Shown one piece after another: positions 25,646-34,634 of a stretch of 64,000 nucleotides of DNA (positions are counted from its first letter, which is position 1; each line of letters begins with the position of its first letter). Under the pieces are notes generated by a model, which saw nothing but the letters and a program-made list of their open reading frames with translations, had not been told where the DNA came from and did not search any database. The translations under genes were made by a program, and so were the position numbers. Source of the DNA: Lysobacter sp. K5869 (GTDB lineage: Bacteria; Pseudomonadota; Gammaproteobacteria; Xanthomonadales; Xanthomonadaceae); the NCBI RefSeq assembly GCF_018847975.1, contig NZ_CP072597.1, positions 3,635,001 to 3,699,000 on the forward strand, written 5' to 3'.

Positions 25646-26520
25646 AACCCTCCACCGCCGGCTGGGTGTTCGCCGCGCCCGCGCTGACCGTGATCGGCGT
25701 GTTCTTCGGCCTGCCGGTGCTGGCCGCGTTGGCGCTGAGCCTGACCGACTTCGACATCTACGCGCTGGCCCACATCGAGAACCTGCGCTTCGTCGCCTTC
25801 GACAACTACCTGGGCCTGCTGCGCAATCCGCTGTTCTGGAAGGCGCTGGGCAACACCTTGTACTTCGTCGCGGTCGGCGTGCCGCTGTCGATCGCGGTGT
25901 CGCTCGGCGCGGCGCTGCTGCTGAACTCCAAGCTCGGCGTGTTCAAGCCGTTCTTCCGCACCGCGTTCTTCGCCCCGGTGGTGACCACGGTGGTGGCGGT
26001 GGCGGTGATCTGGCGCTATCTGCTGCACACGCGCTACGGCCTGATCAATTGGGGCTTGTCGACGCTAGGCATCGACCCGATCGATTGGCTCGGCGACCCG
26101 CATTGGGCGATGCCGAGCATCATCCTGTTCGCGGTGTGGAAGAACTTCGGCTACAACATGATCATCTTCCTCGCCGGTTTGCAGGCGATTCCCGAAGACC
26201 TATACGAAGCCGCGCGCATCGACGGCGCCAGCGCGACCCGCCAGTTCCGCTACATCACCTTGCCGATCCTCGGGCCGGTGCTGCTGATGGTCAGCATCCT
26301 GACCTTGGCCGGCTATTTCCAATTGTTCGCCGAACCCTACGTCATGACCCAGGGCGGCCCGCTGCAAAGCACGGTCAGCGTGCTGTACCTGATGTACGAG
26401 GAAGGCTTCAAGTGGTGGAACCTGGGCAACGCCTCGGCGGTGGCGTTCCTGCTGTTCGTGCTGATGACCGCGAGCACCAGCGCGCTGATGTGGCTGGCGC
26501 GGCGCAAGGGGGTCGAATGA
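25642..26520 (+). CDS. ABC sugar transporter permease, MalF/UgpA type
   Basis: The 292-residue inner membrane protein has six predicted membrane segments. The cytoplasmic EAA loop EDLYEAARIDGASATRQFRY contacts the ATPase, followed by ITLPILGPVLLMVSILTLAG. It overlaps both neighbours by four bases, an arrangement typical of permease pairs in carbohydrate uptake transporter class 1. It would pair with 26517-27353 to form the channel. Its ATPase is not adjacent; the only candidate in the window is at 35352-36446. Confidence 0.95.
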   Translation: MKPSTAGWVFAAPALTVIGVFFGLPVLAALALSLTDFDIYALAHIENLRFVAFDNYLGLLRNPLFWKALGNTLYFVAVGVPLSIAVSLGAALLLNSKLGVFKPFFRTAFFAPVVTTVVAVAVIWRYLLHTRYGLINWGLSTLGIDPIDWLGDPHWAMPSIILFAVWKNFGYNMIIFLAGLQAIPEDLYEAARIDGASATRQFRYITLPILGPVLLMVSILTLAGYFQLFAEPYVMTQGGPLQSTVSVLYLMYEEGFKWWNLGNASAVAFLLFVLMTASTSALMWLARRKGVE

Positions 26521-27353
26521 ACCGCGACGGCATGCCGGCGTGGCTGGCCCGCGCTATCGTCAACGGCTTGCTGATCGCGCTGGCCGTGCTGAGCCTGGCG
26601 CCGCTGCTGTGGATGCTGGCGGTGTCGCTGATGCAGCCCGGCGAAGCGGCCGCGTTCCCGCCGCCGCTGTGGCCGGCCAATCCGACCCTGCACAACTACC
26701 GCGAGCTGTTCTCGCGCATGGGCATGGGCCGTTATCTGCTCAACAGCTTTTTGGTTTCGACCCTGGTCACCGTGATCGCGGTGCTGCTCAACACCTTGGC
26801 CGGCTACGCCTTCGCCAAGCTCGCCTTCGCCGGACGCGAGACCGTGTTCCGCCTGTTGCTGGCGGCGCTGGTGATCCCGGCGCAGGTGTCGATGATGCCG
26901 CTGTTCCTGATGCTCAAGCAGATGGGGCTGATCAACACCTACGCCGGCGCGGTGGTGCCGGGCATGGCCGGCATCTTCGGCATCTTCCTGGTGCGCCAGT
27001 ACGCGCGTTCGATTCCCGACGAGCTGCTGGAAGCGCCGCGCATCGACGGCGCCGGCGAGCTGCGGATCTTCTTCCAGATCGTGCTGCCGGCGCTGCGGCC
27101 GATCCTGGTGACGCTGGCGATGTTCAGTTTCCTCGGCGCCTGGAACGATTTCATGTGGCCGCTGATCGTGCTCAGCGACGAACACCTGCAGACCTTGCCG
27201 GTGGCGCTGGCGTCGCTGTCGCGCGAGCACGTGCAGGACAACGAGATGATGATGGCCGGGTCGGTGGTGACCGTGGTGCCGGTGTTGCTGCTGTTCCTGG
27301 TGCTGCAGCGGTATTACCTGCAAGGGCTCTTGGTCGGCAGCGTCAAGGGCTGA
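26517..27353 (+). CDS. ABC sugar transporter permease, MalG/UgpE type
   Basis: The 278-residue membrane protein begins inside the stop of the preceding permease gene. The EAA loop is IPDELLEAPRIDGAGELRIF, followed by FQIVLPALRPILVTLAMFSF and WNDFMWPLIVLSDEHLQTLP, hallmarks of MalG-type permeases. Six membrane segments are visible. The EAA motif has Pro (EAPRIDGAGE) where Ala is usual, a small variation. It ends the tightly coupled part of the operon; a repeat-filled gap of 339 bases separates it from the next glycosidase gene. Confidence 0.95.
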   Translation: MNRDGMPAWLARAIVNGLLIALAVLSLAPLLWMLAVSLMQPGEAAAFPPPLWPANPTLHNYRELFSRMGMGRYLLNSFLVSTLVTVIAVLLNTLAGYAFAKLAFAGRETVFRLLLAALVIPAQVSMMPLFLMLKQMGLINTYAGAVVPGMAGIFGIFLVRQYARSIPDELLEAPRIDGAGELRIFFQIVLPALRPILVTLAMFSFLGAWNDFMWPLIVLSDEHLQTLPVALASLSREHVQDNEMMMAGSVVTVVPVLLLFLVLQRYYLQGLLVGSVKG

Positions 27354-27692
27354 GGCCGCGCCGGGCGCTCGCGGGCGTTCGGGGTTGCGATAGTCGCGAT
27401 GGATGGGCCGCGAGCCGCGGCGGAAGGAGTGCGAGCGATGGCGATGTGGTTTTCCGGGATAGCGCGTTTCCTCCTCACCGTCGTTCCGGCGGAAGCCGGA
27501 ATCCATTTTGATCTTGCTTCACCGCGCCTCGTGGTGGGGGATGCGGAAGCAACGGCAAAATGGATTCCGGCTTTCGCCGGAATGACGGTGTGGAGGTTCG
27601 GGCAGGTGTGGAGGTCTGGACAGGCGAGGAGGTCCCGACAGGTGTGGAGGTTCGGGCAGGTGCGGAGGGTCGGGCAGGCGCGAGGGAGCGCG
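27354..27692. repeat. Repeat-filled gap: family B dyad plus 18-bp tandem array
   Basis: A family B dyad occupies 27479-27588 (CGTTCCGGCGGAAGCCGGAA and facing arm). Directly after it, five 18-bp units run from 27588 to 27677 (unit 1: GTGTGGAGGTTCGGGCAG), with a degenerate sixth running into the next gene's ribosome-binding site. Open frames in this stretch are continuous with the downstream gene but encode only repeat-derived residues. Confidence 0.8.
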
Positions 27693-30600
27693 ATGTTGGC
27701 GGTGGGTTTGCTGGCGCTCGCCTGTTCCGCCCAAGCCGCTTCGCCCGCCGCTTCGCCGGTCTCGTCCGTCGCCGCGCCGCGCCTGCTCGACGACTTCGAA
27801 TCCGCCGCGCCGTGGACGGTCGTCGTCTCCGATCAAGTCACCGCCAAGCTGCGCAAGAGCGAAGGCGCCGATGGCGCCGCGCTGTGCCTGGACTACGATT
27901 TCAACGGCGTCTCCGGCTACGCCGGCCTGCAGCGCGAACTGCCGCTGGATTACCCGGAGAATTATCAGTTCGCGTTCCGACTGCGCGGCGATTCGCCGGC
28001 CAACGACTTGCAGTTCAAGCTGGTCGACGCCAGCGGCGACAATGTGTGGTGGGTCAACAAGCCGCGTTACGACTATCCGAAGGCGTGGACGCCGGTGGTC
28101 TACAAGAAGCGCCACCTCTCGCGCGCTTGGGGCCCCGACCCGGATCCGAGCCTGCGCCGCAGCGCCAAGCTCGAGTTCACCGTCTACAACAGCGCCGGCG
28201 GCAAGGGCTCGGTGTGTTTCGATTCGCTGAGCCTGCAACCGTTGCCGGTCGATCCGGGCGGCCCGTACAGCGGCCGCGCCAGCGCCAGCGCGGCGTTGCC
28301 GGGCGGCGAAGCGGCCAAGGCCATCGACGGCAAGCGCGATACCGCGTGGCGCGCGAAGCTGGATCCGGCGAATCCGCCGCAACTCACCCTCGATCTGGGC
28401 CGTTCGCGCGAACTCGGCGGCGTCGTGCTGCGTTGGCTCGGCGACGCCTACGCTTCGTCCTACCGTCTGGCGTTGTCGGACGACGGCCGCCAGTGGCGCG
28501 ATGCCGTCGCGCTCGGCGACGGCGACGGCGATTCCGATTTCTTCGCGTTGCCCGAAGCGCAGGCGCGCTATCTGCGCTTGACCGCGCAAGCCGGGCCGAA
28601 AGCGGAGATCGCGCTGGCCGAATTCGAAGTCGAGCCGCTGGCGTTCGCCGCCACGCCGAACGACTTCGTCCGCGCCGTCGCCGCGCAAGCGCCGCGCGGC
28701 CGTTACCCGCGCGGTTTCAGCGGCGAGCAACCGTACTGGACCTTGATCGGCGTCGACGGCGGCACCGATCAGGCGTTGATCGGCGAGGACGGCGCGATCG
28801 AAGTCGGCAAGGGCGCTTTCAGCCTGGAGCCGTTCGTGATCAGCGACGGCAAGCTGGCGACGTGGGCGGATGCGCAGACCTCGCAGAGCCTGCAGGACGG
28901 CTATCTGCCGATCCCCACCTCGCATTGGCGGCACCCGCACTTCAAGCTCGACATCACCGCCTTCGCCGACGACCGTCGCGACGCCGGCGGCGGTTCGCGG
29001 CTGATGGCGCGTTATCGCCTGAGCAACGACACCGCGCAGGAGCGCAGCTATCGGTTCGTGCTGGCGCTGCGGCCGTTGCAGGTCAATCCGCCGACCCAGT
29101 TCCTCAGCCAGGTCGGCGGCGTCAGCCGCATCCATGGCCTGCGCAGCGACAAGCACGGCTTCAGCGTCGAAGGCGCCGACGGCCGCTTGCCGAACCGGCG
29201 GATTCAAGCGAGCGCGGCCGACGCGAGCCTCGCGGCGACGTTCGATCACGGCGATGTGGTGAAGCTGCTGGCGCAGGCCGATTGGGACAAGGCCTGCGAG
29301 GGCTGCACGCCGGAAGGCGATCTTTTGCGCCGCTTCGGCGGCTCGGTCCGCACCGGCGTGGAGGGCGACCGCAACGCGATGGCGTCCGGCGCGCTGATCT
29401 ACCAGATCACGCTCAAGCCCGGGCAGTCGCGCGAGTTCGTCTGGAGCAGCGCGCTGATCGGCGACGACGACGGCGGTTTCGCCGATGCCGCCGAAGTCGC
29501 GGCGCGGCAGGAGCTGGTCGCGCGGCAATGGCGCGAGAAGCTCGACCGGGTCAAGCTGCGCGTGCCCGCCGCCGGCCAGCACGTGATCGATACGCTGCGC
29601 ACCGCGCTCGCGCACATGCTGATCAGCCGCACCGGCCCGCGTCTGCAGCCGGGCACGCGCTCCTACGCGCGCGCCTGGATCCGCGACGGCGCGATGATCA
29701 ACGAAGGCCTGCTGCGCCTGGGCCGCGAGGACGTGGCCGAGCAGTTCCTGCGCTGGTACGCGCCGTACCAGTTCGCCAACGGCAAGGTGCCGTGCTGCGT
29801 CGACGACCGCGGCAGCGACCCGGTGCCGGAGAACGACAGCCACGGCGAGCTGCTGTTCGCCATCGCCGAGCAATACCGCTACACCCGCGACCGCGCGCTG
29901 CTCGCGCAGCTGTGGCCGCACGTGGTCGGCGCGGTGCGCTACATGGACGAGTTGCGCGCGAGCGAACGCACCGAGGCCAACAGCGCGCGCGATCCGGCGT
30001 TCTACGGGATGATGCCGGCCTCGATCAGCCACGAAGGCTATTCGGCCAAGCCGATGCATTCGTACTGGGACAATTTCTGGGCGCTGCGCGGTTACAAGGA
30101 CGCGGTCGAGATCGCGACGTGGCTGGGCAAGGACGAGCAAGCGCGCGCGTTCGCCGCTTCGCGCGACCAGTTCCGCGCCGATCTGTACGCGTCCATCGAT
30201 CATGCCGCGCGCCGCCACGGCATCGACTACATTCCCGGCGCCGCCGAACTCGGCGATTTCGACGCCACCTCGACCACCATCGCGTTGGCGCCGGGCGGCG
30301 AGCAGGGCTTGTTGCCGCAGCCGTTGCTCGACAACACCTTCCAGCGCTATTGGAAGGAGTTCGTGGATCGCCGCGACGGCCGCCGCGAGTGGAAGGACTA
30401 CACGCCGTACGAACTGCGCACCGTCGGCAGCTTCGTGCGCCTGGGCTGGCGCGAGCGCGCGCACGAGGCGTTGGACTTCTTCTTCAAGGATCAGCAGCCG
30501 CGCGGCTGGAACCAATGGGCCGAAGTGGTTTCGCGCACGCCGCGCAAGCCGTTCTTCGTCGGCGATCTGCCGCATGCCTGGGTCGAATCGGATTACGTGC

Positions 30601-30938
30601 GCTCGGTGTTGGAGATGTTCGCTTACACCCGCGATCTGGATCAGTCGCTGGTGCTGGCCGCGGGCGTGCCGGCGGCGTGGCTGGACGGCGAGGGCGTGAC
30701 GGTGTCGGGGCTGCGCACGCCGTACGGCGCGCTCGGGTATCGCCTGCGCCGCAGCGGGTCGCAAGCGGTGTTCGAACTGGAGCCGGGGCTGCGCATGCCG
30801 CCCGGCGGGGTGGCGTTGAAGTGGCCGCTGGCGACGGCGCCCGGGCGCACTCGGGTCGATGGCGTGGCGCGCGAATGGAAAGACGGCGAACTCAAGATCG
30901 AGCGCGCGCCGGCGCGGGTGGTGGTCGAGTTGAAGTAG
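27693..30938 (+). CDS. Exported six-hairpin glycosidase with discoidin (F5/8-type) domain
   Basis: The 1081-residue protein starts at an ATG with GAGGGAG upstream and a signal peptide MLAVGLLALACSAQAASPA. A beta-sandwich carbohydrate-binding-like domain (about residues 30-190, LLDDFESAAPWTVVV) precedes a discoidin/F5/8 domain (about 195-310: DGKRDTAWRAKLD, ELGGVVLRWLGDAYASSYRL). After a beta-rich linker comes an (alpha/alpha)6 glycosidase core, about 640-1000, with SYARAWIRDGAMINEGLLRL, HSYWDNFWALRGYKDAVEIA and GNLxHAW-like GDLPHAWVESDYVR. The exact GH family and substrate are not recognisable to me. It follows the ABC permeases and faces pgl. The frame extends upstream to 27399 but only through repeats. 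Confidence 0.8.
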   Translation: MLAVGLLALACSAQAASPAASPVSSVAAPRLLDDFESAAPWTVVVSDQVTAKLRKSEGADGAALCLDYDFNGVSGYAGLQRELPLDYPENYQFAFRLRGDSPANDLQFKLVDASGDNVWWVNKPRYDYPKAWTPVVYKKRHLSRAWGPDPDPSLRRSAKLEFTVYNSAGGKGSVCFDSLSLQPLPVDPGGPYSGRASASAALPGGEAAKAIDGKRDTAWRAKLDPANPPQLTLDLGRSRELGGVVLRWLGDAYASSYRLALSDDGRQWRDAVALGDGDGDSDFFALPEAQARYLRLTAQAGPKAEIALAEFEVEPLAFAATPNDFVRAVAAQAPRGRYPRGFSGEQPYWTLIGVDGGTDQALIGEDGAIEVGKGAFSLEPFVISDGKLATWADAQTSQSLQDGYLPIPTSHWRHPHFKLDITAFADDRRDAGGGSRLMARYRLSNDTAQERSYRFVLALRPLQVNPPTQFLSQVGGVSRIHGLRSDKHGFSVEGADGRLPNRRIQASAADASLAATFDHGDVVKLLAQADWDKACEGCTPEGDLLRRFGGSVRTGVEGDRNAMASGALIYQITLKPGQSREFVWSSALIGDDDGGFADAAEVAARQELVARQWREKLDRVKLRVPAAGQHVIDTLRTALAHMLISRTGPRLQPGTRSYARAWIRDGAMINEGLLRLGREDVAEQFLRWYAPYQFANGKVPCCVDDRGSDPVPENDSHGELLFAIAEQYRYTRDRALLAQLWPHVVGAVRYMDELRASERTEANSARDPAFYGMMPASISHEGYSAKPMHSYWDNFWALRGYKDAVEIATWLGKDEQARAFAASRDQFRADLYASIDHAARRHGIDYIPGAAELGDFDATSTTIALAPGGEQGLLPQPLLDNTFQRYWKEFVDRRDGRREWKDYTPYELRTVGSFVRLGWRERAHEALDFFFKDQQPRGWNQWAEVVSRTPRKPFFVGDLPHAWVESDYVRSVLEMFAYTRDLDQSLVLAAGVPAAWLDGEGVTVSGLRTPYGALGYRLRRSGSQAVFELEPGLRMPPGGVALKWPLATAPGRTRVDGVAREWKDGELKIERAPARVVVELK

Positions 30939-30968
30939 CGGTGCGGCGAGCGGAACCCACGCGCGCCG

Positions 30969-31715
30969 TCACGGACACCAATGCACGTCCAGCGGCACCT
31001 CGCCCTGCATCGCCAGCAGGATCGGCCAACGCTTCACGTCGCCGTCGGCCAGCGCCTGCCGGAACACCTCGCGCTTGGCCTTGCCCTGGATCAGCAGAAA
31101 CCGCGATTGCGCGTACGCCAGGCCCGCCGGGGTCAGGCTGATGCGCTTGCTCCATTGCTTCGCGCCGGGCGAGCCGCCGGCGTCGATGGCGACGTAGGGC
31201 TGCTTCGACGCCAACACCCGGTCGAGCGCGGCCATGCCCGGGAACAGCGAGGCGGTGTGGCCGTCCTCGCCCATGCCCAGCACCGCGGCGCTGGCGGCTT
31301 GGCGGGCGTGGGCGTTGGCGAAGGCGACCGCCTCCTCCATGCCGTGGCCGGTGCGGGTCAGCGATTCGAAGCGCGCCAGCGCGCCGTTGTCGCGCAGCAG
31401 GTTGGCGCGCACCAGCCAGGCGTTGCTGTCGGGATCGCCGGGTTGCAGCCAGCGTTCGTCGACCAGGGCCACGTCGACGCGGGCCCAGTCCAGCGGCGCG
31501 CGCGCCAGCGCACGGTACACCGGCGCCGGCGTGGTGCCGCCGGACAGCAGCAGGCGCGCGCGCGGACGGCGGGCGAGGTCGCGGCGCAGTTCGGCGGCGA
31601 TGGCGACCGCGCCGGCCCAGGTCCAGGCGTCGGTGTTGCGGTGCTCGTGCCAGCGGTAGGGCGCGGCCTCGGGCTGGGCGGGATCGTGCGGGACGGGAGT
31701 GGGGTCGTCGAGCAT
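30969..31715 (-). CDS. pgl: 6-phosphogluconolactonase
   Basis: The 248-residue cytosolic enzyme hydrolyses 6-phosphogluconolactone to 6-phosphogluconate. It has the NagB/Pgl motifs LLLSGGTTPAPVYRAL (about residues 55-70), VDVALVDERWLQPGDPDSNA, and VLGMGEDGHTASLFPG, the last with the conserved catalytic Asp-Gly-His. Length is normal. It lies downstream of zwf-glk on the same strand but is separated from glk by 511 bases with a terminator and a family B dyad, so it probably has its own promoter. It is convergent with the discoidin glycosidase (30-base gap). Confidence 0.93.
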   Translation of the reverse strand: MLDDPTPVPHDPAQPEAAPYRWHEHRNTDAWTWAGAVAIAAELRRDLARRPRARLLLSGGTTPAPVYRALARAPLDWARVDVALVDERWLQPGDPDSNAWLVRANLLRDNGALARFESLTRTGHGMEEAVAFANAHARQAASAAVLGMGEDGHTASLFPGMAALDRVLASKQPYVAIDAGGSPGAKQWSKRISLTPAGLAYAQSRFLLIQGKAKREVFRQALADGDVKRWPILLAMQGEVPLDVHWCP

Positions 31716-32148
31716 GCGGGGATCTTCGCATGCGGCGGTTTAAGCGGGTGTGCTGACTGAATGTGACTGATGCCTCATGTCCGGGCGGTTGGATTGCGCT
31801 TGGGGCCGGAGCGGGGGCGGTGGACGCGATGGCGGTCGCAGCGGGCGAGGCGGTTCGCAAGAGGGCGTCGGCGGCTTGCGGCCCTCGTTGGATGCGGCCG
31901 TCGTTGCATCGAGTTCGGGGCGCCGCGCTCGTCGTTGCGCAGGTTGCTCGGATCTTCCCCTCCGTCATTCCGGCGAAAGCCGGAATCCATTTTGATTTCG
32001 CTCTCGCCGTTGCGGCCGGGACGATCGAAGCAACGGCAAAATGGATTCCGGCTTTCGCCGGAATGACGGGACTGGGGTGTCTGCGGGTGTTGGATCGACG
32101 GCGTAAGCGCGTCGGATCGACGAAGTAGGTACGTAGGATCGACGGCGA
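31716..32148. other. Intergenic region between pgl and glk, with family B dyad
   Basis: The stretch holds one complete family B dyad at 31962-32069 and the glk terminator at 32149. No believable gene is present; frames across it are repeat-derived. It must also hold the pgl promoter, which I cannot place. Confidence 0.6.
31962..32069. repeat. Intergenic dyad, family B
   Basis: CCGTCATTCCGGCGAAAGCC and its facing complement are separated by about 45 bases, with ATCCATTTTG extensions on both arms, as at 4454 and 27479. Confidence 0.85.
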
Positions 32149-32181
32149 CAAAAAGAAAGGCCGCCCGGTCAGGGCGGCCTT
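32149..32181 (-). terminator. Intrinsic terminator of zwf-glk
   Basis: Reading the minus strand, AAGGCCGCCC, a 5-base loop and GGGCGGCCTT form a 10-bp stem followed by TCTTTTT, 45 bases after the glk stop. Confidence 0.9.
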
Positions 32182-32226
32182 CTCGCAATCGCAGCGATGA
32201 CGGCGGCTCAAGCCGCGCGCGCCCGC

Positions 32227-33216
32227 CTACGCAGCGGCCTTGAACGCGCATTGCGCGGCCAGCGCGGCGGCGCCGAGCAGGCCGGGTTGCGGGTGGGTCA
32301 CTGCCAGGGTCGGCACGCGCGCCATGGTCGGGGAGAAGCGGCCCTTGTGCTCGAAGCGCTGGCGGAAGCCGGAGTGCGCCAGCCACGGCATCAGCTTGGG
32401 CACCAGACCGCCGGGCAGGAACACGCCGTCCCAGGCGCCCAAGGTCAGCACCAGATCGCCCGCGGCGGCGCCGAACACCGCGCAGAACACGTCGATCGCG
32501 CGCAGGCAGCGGGCGTCGCCTTCGCGCGCCATCGCGGTGATGTCCTGCGGCTGCAAGGGGCCGGGGTCTTCGCCGGCGATCTGGCTCAGCGCGCGGTGCA
32601 GGTTGACCAAACCGCTGCCGCTGATCAGGCGTTCGTTCGAGACCCGCCCGAATTCGCCCGACAGGCGCTTGAGCACGTCGATCTCTTCGGGATTGTTCGG
32701 CGCGAAGCTGACGTGGCCGCCTTCGGTCTGCAGCGGATAGAAACGCCCGTCGCGGCGCAGCAGCGCGCCCACGCCCAGGCCGGTGCCGGGGCCGATGATC
32801 GCGTAGGTGCGGTCGCCCGAATCGGTCCAGCCGTTCCAGCGCACGCCGCCGATCGGCACCACGTCGCCCGTGCCCAGCAACGACACCGCCATCGCCTGCG
32901 CGGCGAAGTCGTTGACCAGATCGATCCGGGTCAGCCCCAGCGCGATGCGCGTGCGCTCGGCCGAGATCACCCACGGATGATTGGTGATCCGCGCTTCGTC
33001 GCCGTCGACGCGCCCGGCCACCGCGAACACGCCGTGGCTCGGCGAGGCGCCGACCTTGTCGAGGTAATGCCGCGCGGCGTCGGCCAGCGACGGGAAATCG
33101 GCGACCGCGTAGACCTGCACGCTGTCCGGCAGCAAGGCCGGCGCGGCGGGATCGGACGTGCCTAGGGCGAAGCGGGCGTTGGTGCCGCCGATATCGGCCA
33201 ACAACGCGCCGCTCAT
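32227..33216 (-). CDS. glk: Glucokinase
   Basis: The 329-residue bacterial glucokinase phosphorylates glucose with ATP to glucose 6-phosphate. It has the phosphate-1 motif ADIGGTNARFALG (about residues 7-19), LVNDFAAQAMAV with the catalytic Asp, IIGPGTGLGVGALL, and TEGGHVSFAP. Its ATG overlaps the zwf stop by four bases, so the two are translationally coupled: glk supplies the substrate of zwf. Free glucose would come from the phosphorylase and glucanase systems in this window. Length is standard for the Glk family. Confidence 0.94.
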   Translation of the reverse strand: MSGALLADIGGTNARFALGTSDPAAPALLPDSVQVYAVADFPSLADAARHYLDKVGASPSHGVFAVAGRVDGDEARITNHPWVISAERTRIALGLTRIDLVNDFAAQAMAVSLLGTGDVVPIGGVRWNGWTDSGDRTYAIIGPGTGLGVGALLRRDGRFYPLQTEGGHVSFAPNNPEEIDVLKRLSGEFGRVSNERLISGSGLVNLHRALSQIAGEDPGPLQPQDITAMAREGDARCLRAIDVFCAVFGAAAGDLVLTLGAWDGVFLPGGLVPKLMPWLAHSGFRQRFEHKGRFSPTMARVPTLAVTHPQPGLLGAAALAAQCAFKAAA

Positions 33217-34634
33217 GCCGCGCCTCCTCGGTAGCCGTTGGTGGGCGGCAGGAAGCGCTCGGCTTCGGTCGGGCCCCACGAGCCGGCGGGATACTCCAGC
33301 GCGGGCTGCGCGGTGTCGGTCCACGCGCTTTCGATGCTGTCGATCCACTGCCACGCCGCTTCGACTTCGTCGTCGCGCACGAACAAGGTCTGGTTGCCGC
33401 GCAGCGCATCGACGATCAAACGCTCGTAAGCGATACGCCGCTGCGGCGAACCCGACATCGACAGATCCAGCGACATCGGCTTGAGTTCCAGCGCGCCCCA
33501 TTCCGGCGCGGCCAGACTGCCCATCAGGCCCAGCTCGATGGTTTCGTCCGGCTGCAGGCGCATGCGCAGACGGTTCGGCCGCTCGCGGCCGCGGCGCGGA
33601 CGCTCGAACAGCCAATGCGAGGTCGGACGGAACGACACCACCACCTCGGTGGCGCGTTCGGCCAGCCGCTTGCCGGTGACCAAACGGAACGGCACGCCGG
33701 CCCAACGCCAGTTGTCGATGAAGGTTTCCACCGCGACGAAGGTTTCCACCGGCGATTCGTGCACGAAGCCCTTGACCGCGCGGCCCTCGACCACGCCCGC
33801 GCCGTAGCGTCCGCGCACCGTGCGCTGGGCGGCGTCGGCCGCGCTGACCGGACGCAGCGCGCGCAGCACTTTGCGCTTCTCGTCGCGGATCGAATCGGCG
33901 TCCAGCGCCGACGGCGGCTCCATCGCGATCAGCGCCAGCAGCTGCAGCATGTGGTTCTGGACCATGTCGCGCAGCGCGCCATAGCCCGCGTAATAGCCTT
34001 CGCGGCCGTCCACGCCGGCGGTCTCGCCGACGAAGATGTCGACCGACTCGATCCAGCGGTGCTGCCACACCGCTTCCAGCAAGGTGTTGCCGAAGCGCAG
34101 CGCCAGCAGGTTCTGCACCGCGGCCTTGCCCAGGTAATGGTCGATGCGGAAGATCCGCGACTCGTCCAGGCAGGCGCGCAGCGCGGCGTTGATCTCGCGC
34201 GCCGAGGCCAGATCGCGGCCGATCGGCTTTTCCAGCACCAGGCGCGACTCGCCTTCGAGCAGGCCGGCGGCCTTCAGGCCCTTGGCGCAGGGCACGAACA
34301 AGTCGGGCGGGGTGGCGAGGTAGCTGACGCTGGGGCGGTCGGCGTAACCCGACAGCGCCGCGGCGATCGCGGTTTCGTCGCGCAGATCGACCGACACATA
34401 AGCGATGCGGGCGAGCAGTTCCTCGACGATGCCCGGATCGTCGGCGACCTCGGCGGCCATGCGCTCGCGCAGCCAGCCGCGGAATTCGTCGTCGCTGTGC
34501 TCCTGGCGGCCGACCGCGACGATGCGCAGCGTCGCCGGCAGCAGCCGATCGCGCCACAGATGGACCAGCGAGGGGAACAGATAACGCTGGGAGAGATCGC
34601 CGGTGGCGCCGAACAGCAGCAGAGTGTCGTGCAT
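33213..34634 (-). CDS. zwf: Glucose-6-phosphate 1-dehydrogenase
   Basis: The 473-residue enzyme oxidises glucose 6-phosphate to the lactone with NAD(P)+. It shows the nucleotide-binding GATGDLSQRYLFPSL (9-23), the active site RIDHYLGKAAVQNLLALRF near 160-178, and MVQNHMLQLLALIAMEPPS. The Met at 34634 gives the standard N-terminus; the open frame continues upstream without support. It heads the zwf-glk operon and is divergent from the ABC ATPase gene across a 717-base gap that contains a LacI-type box much nearer the ATPase. Products flow to pgl and then, in this family, the Entner-Doudoroff pathway. Confidence 0.95.
   Translation of the reverse strand: MHDTLLLFGATGDLSQRYLFPSLVHLWRDRLLPATLRIVAVGRQEHSDDEFRGWLRERMAAEVADDPGIVEELLARIAYVSVDLRDETAIAAALSGYADRPSVSYLATPPDLFVPCAKGLKAAGLLEGESRLVLEKPIGRDLASAREINAALRACLDESRIFRIDHYLGKAAVQNLLALRFGNTLLEAVWQHRWIESVDIFVGETAGVDGREGYYAGYGALRDMVQNHMLQLLALIAMEPPSALDADSIRDEKRKVLRALRPVSAADAAQRTVRGRYGAGVVEGRAVKGFVHESPVETFVAVETFIDNWRWAGVPFRLVTGKRLAERATEVVVSFRPTSHWLFERPRRGRERPNRLRMRLQPDETIELGLMGSLAAPEWGALELKPMSLDLSMSGSPQRRIAYERLIVDALRGNQTLFVRDDEVEAAWQWIDSIESAWTDTAQPALEYPAGSWGPTEAERFLPPTNGYRGGAA

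Noticed and set aside
27399..27692. Upstream extension of the discoidin glycosidase frame
   Set aside because: It encodes only family B dyad and 18-bp array residues; a proper signal peptide and ribosome-binding site begin at 27693.
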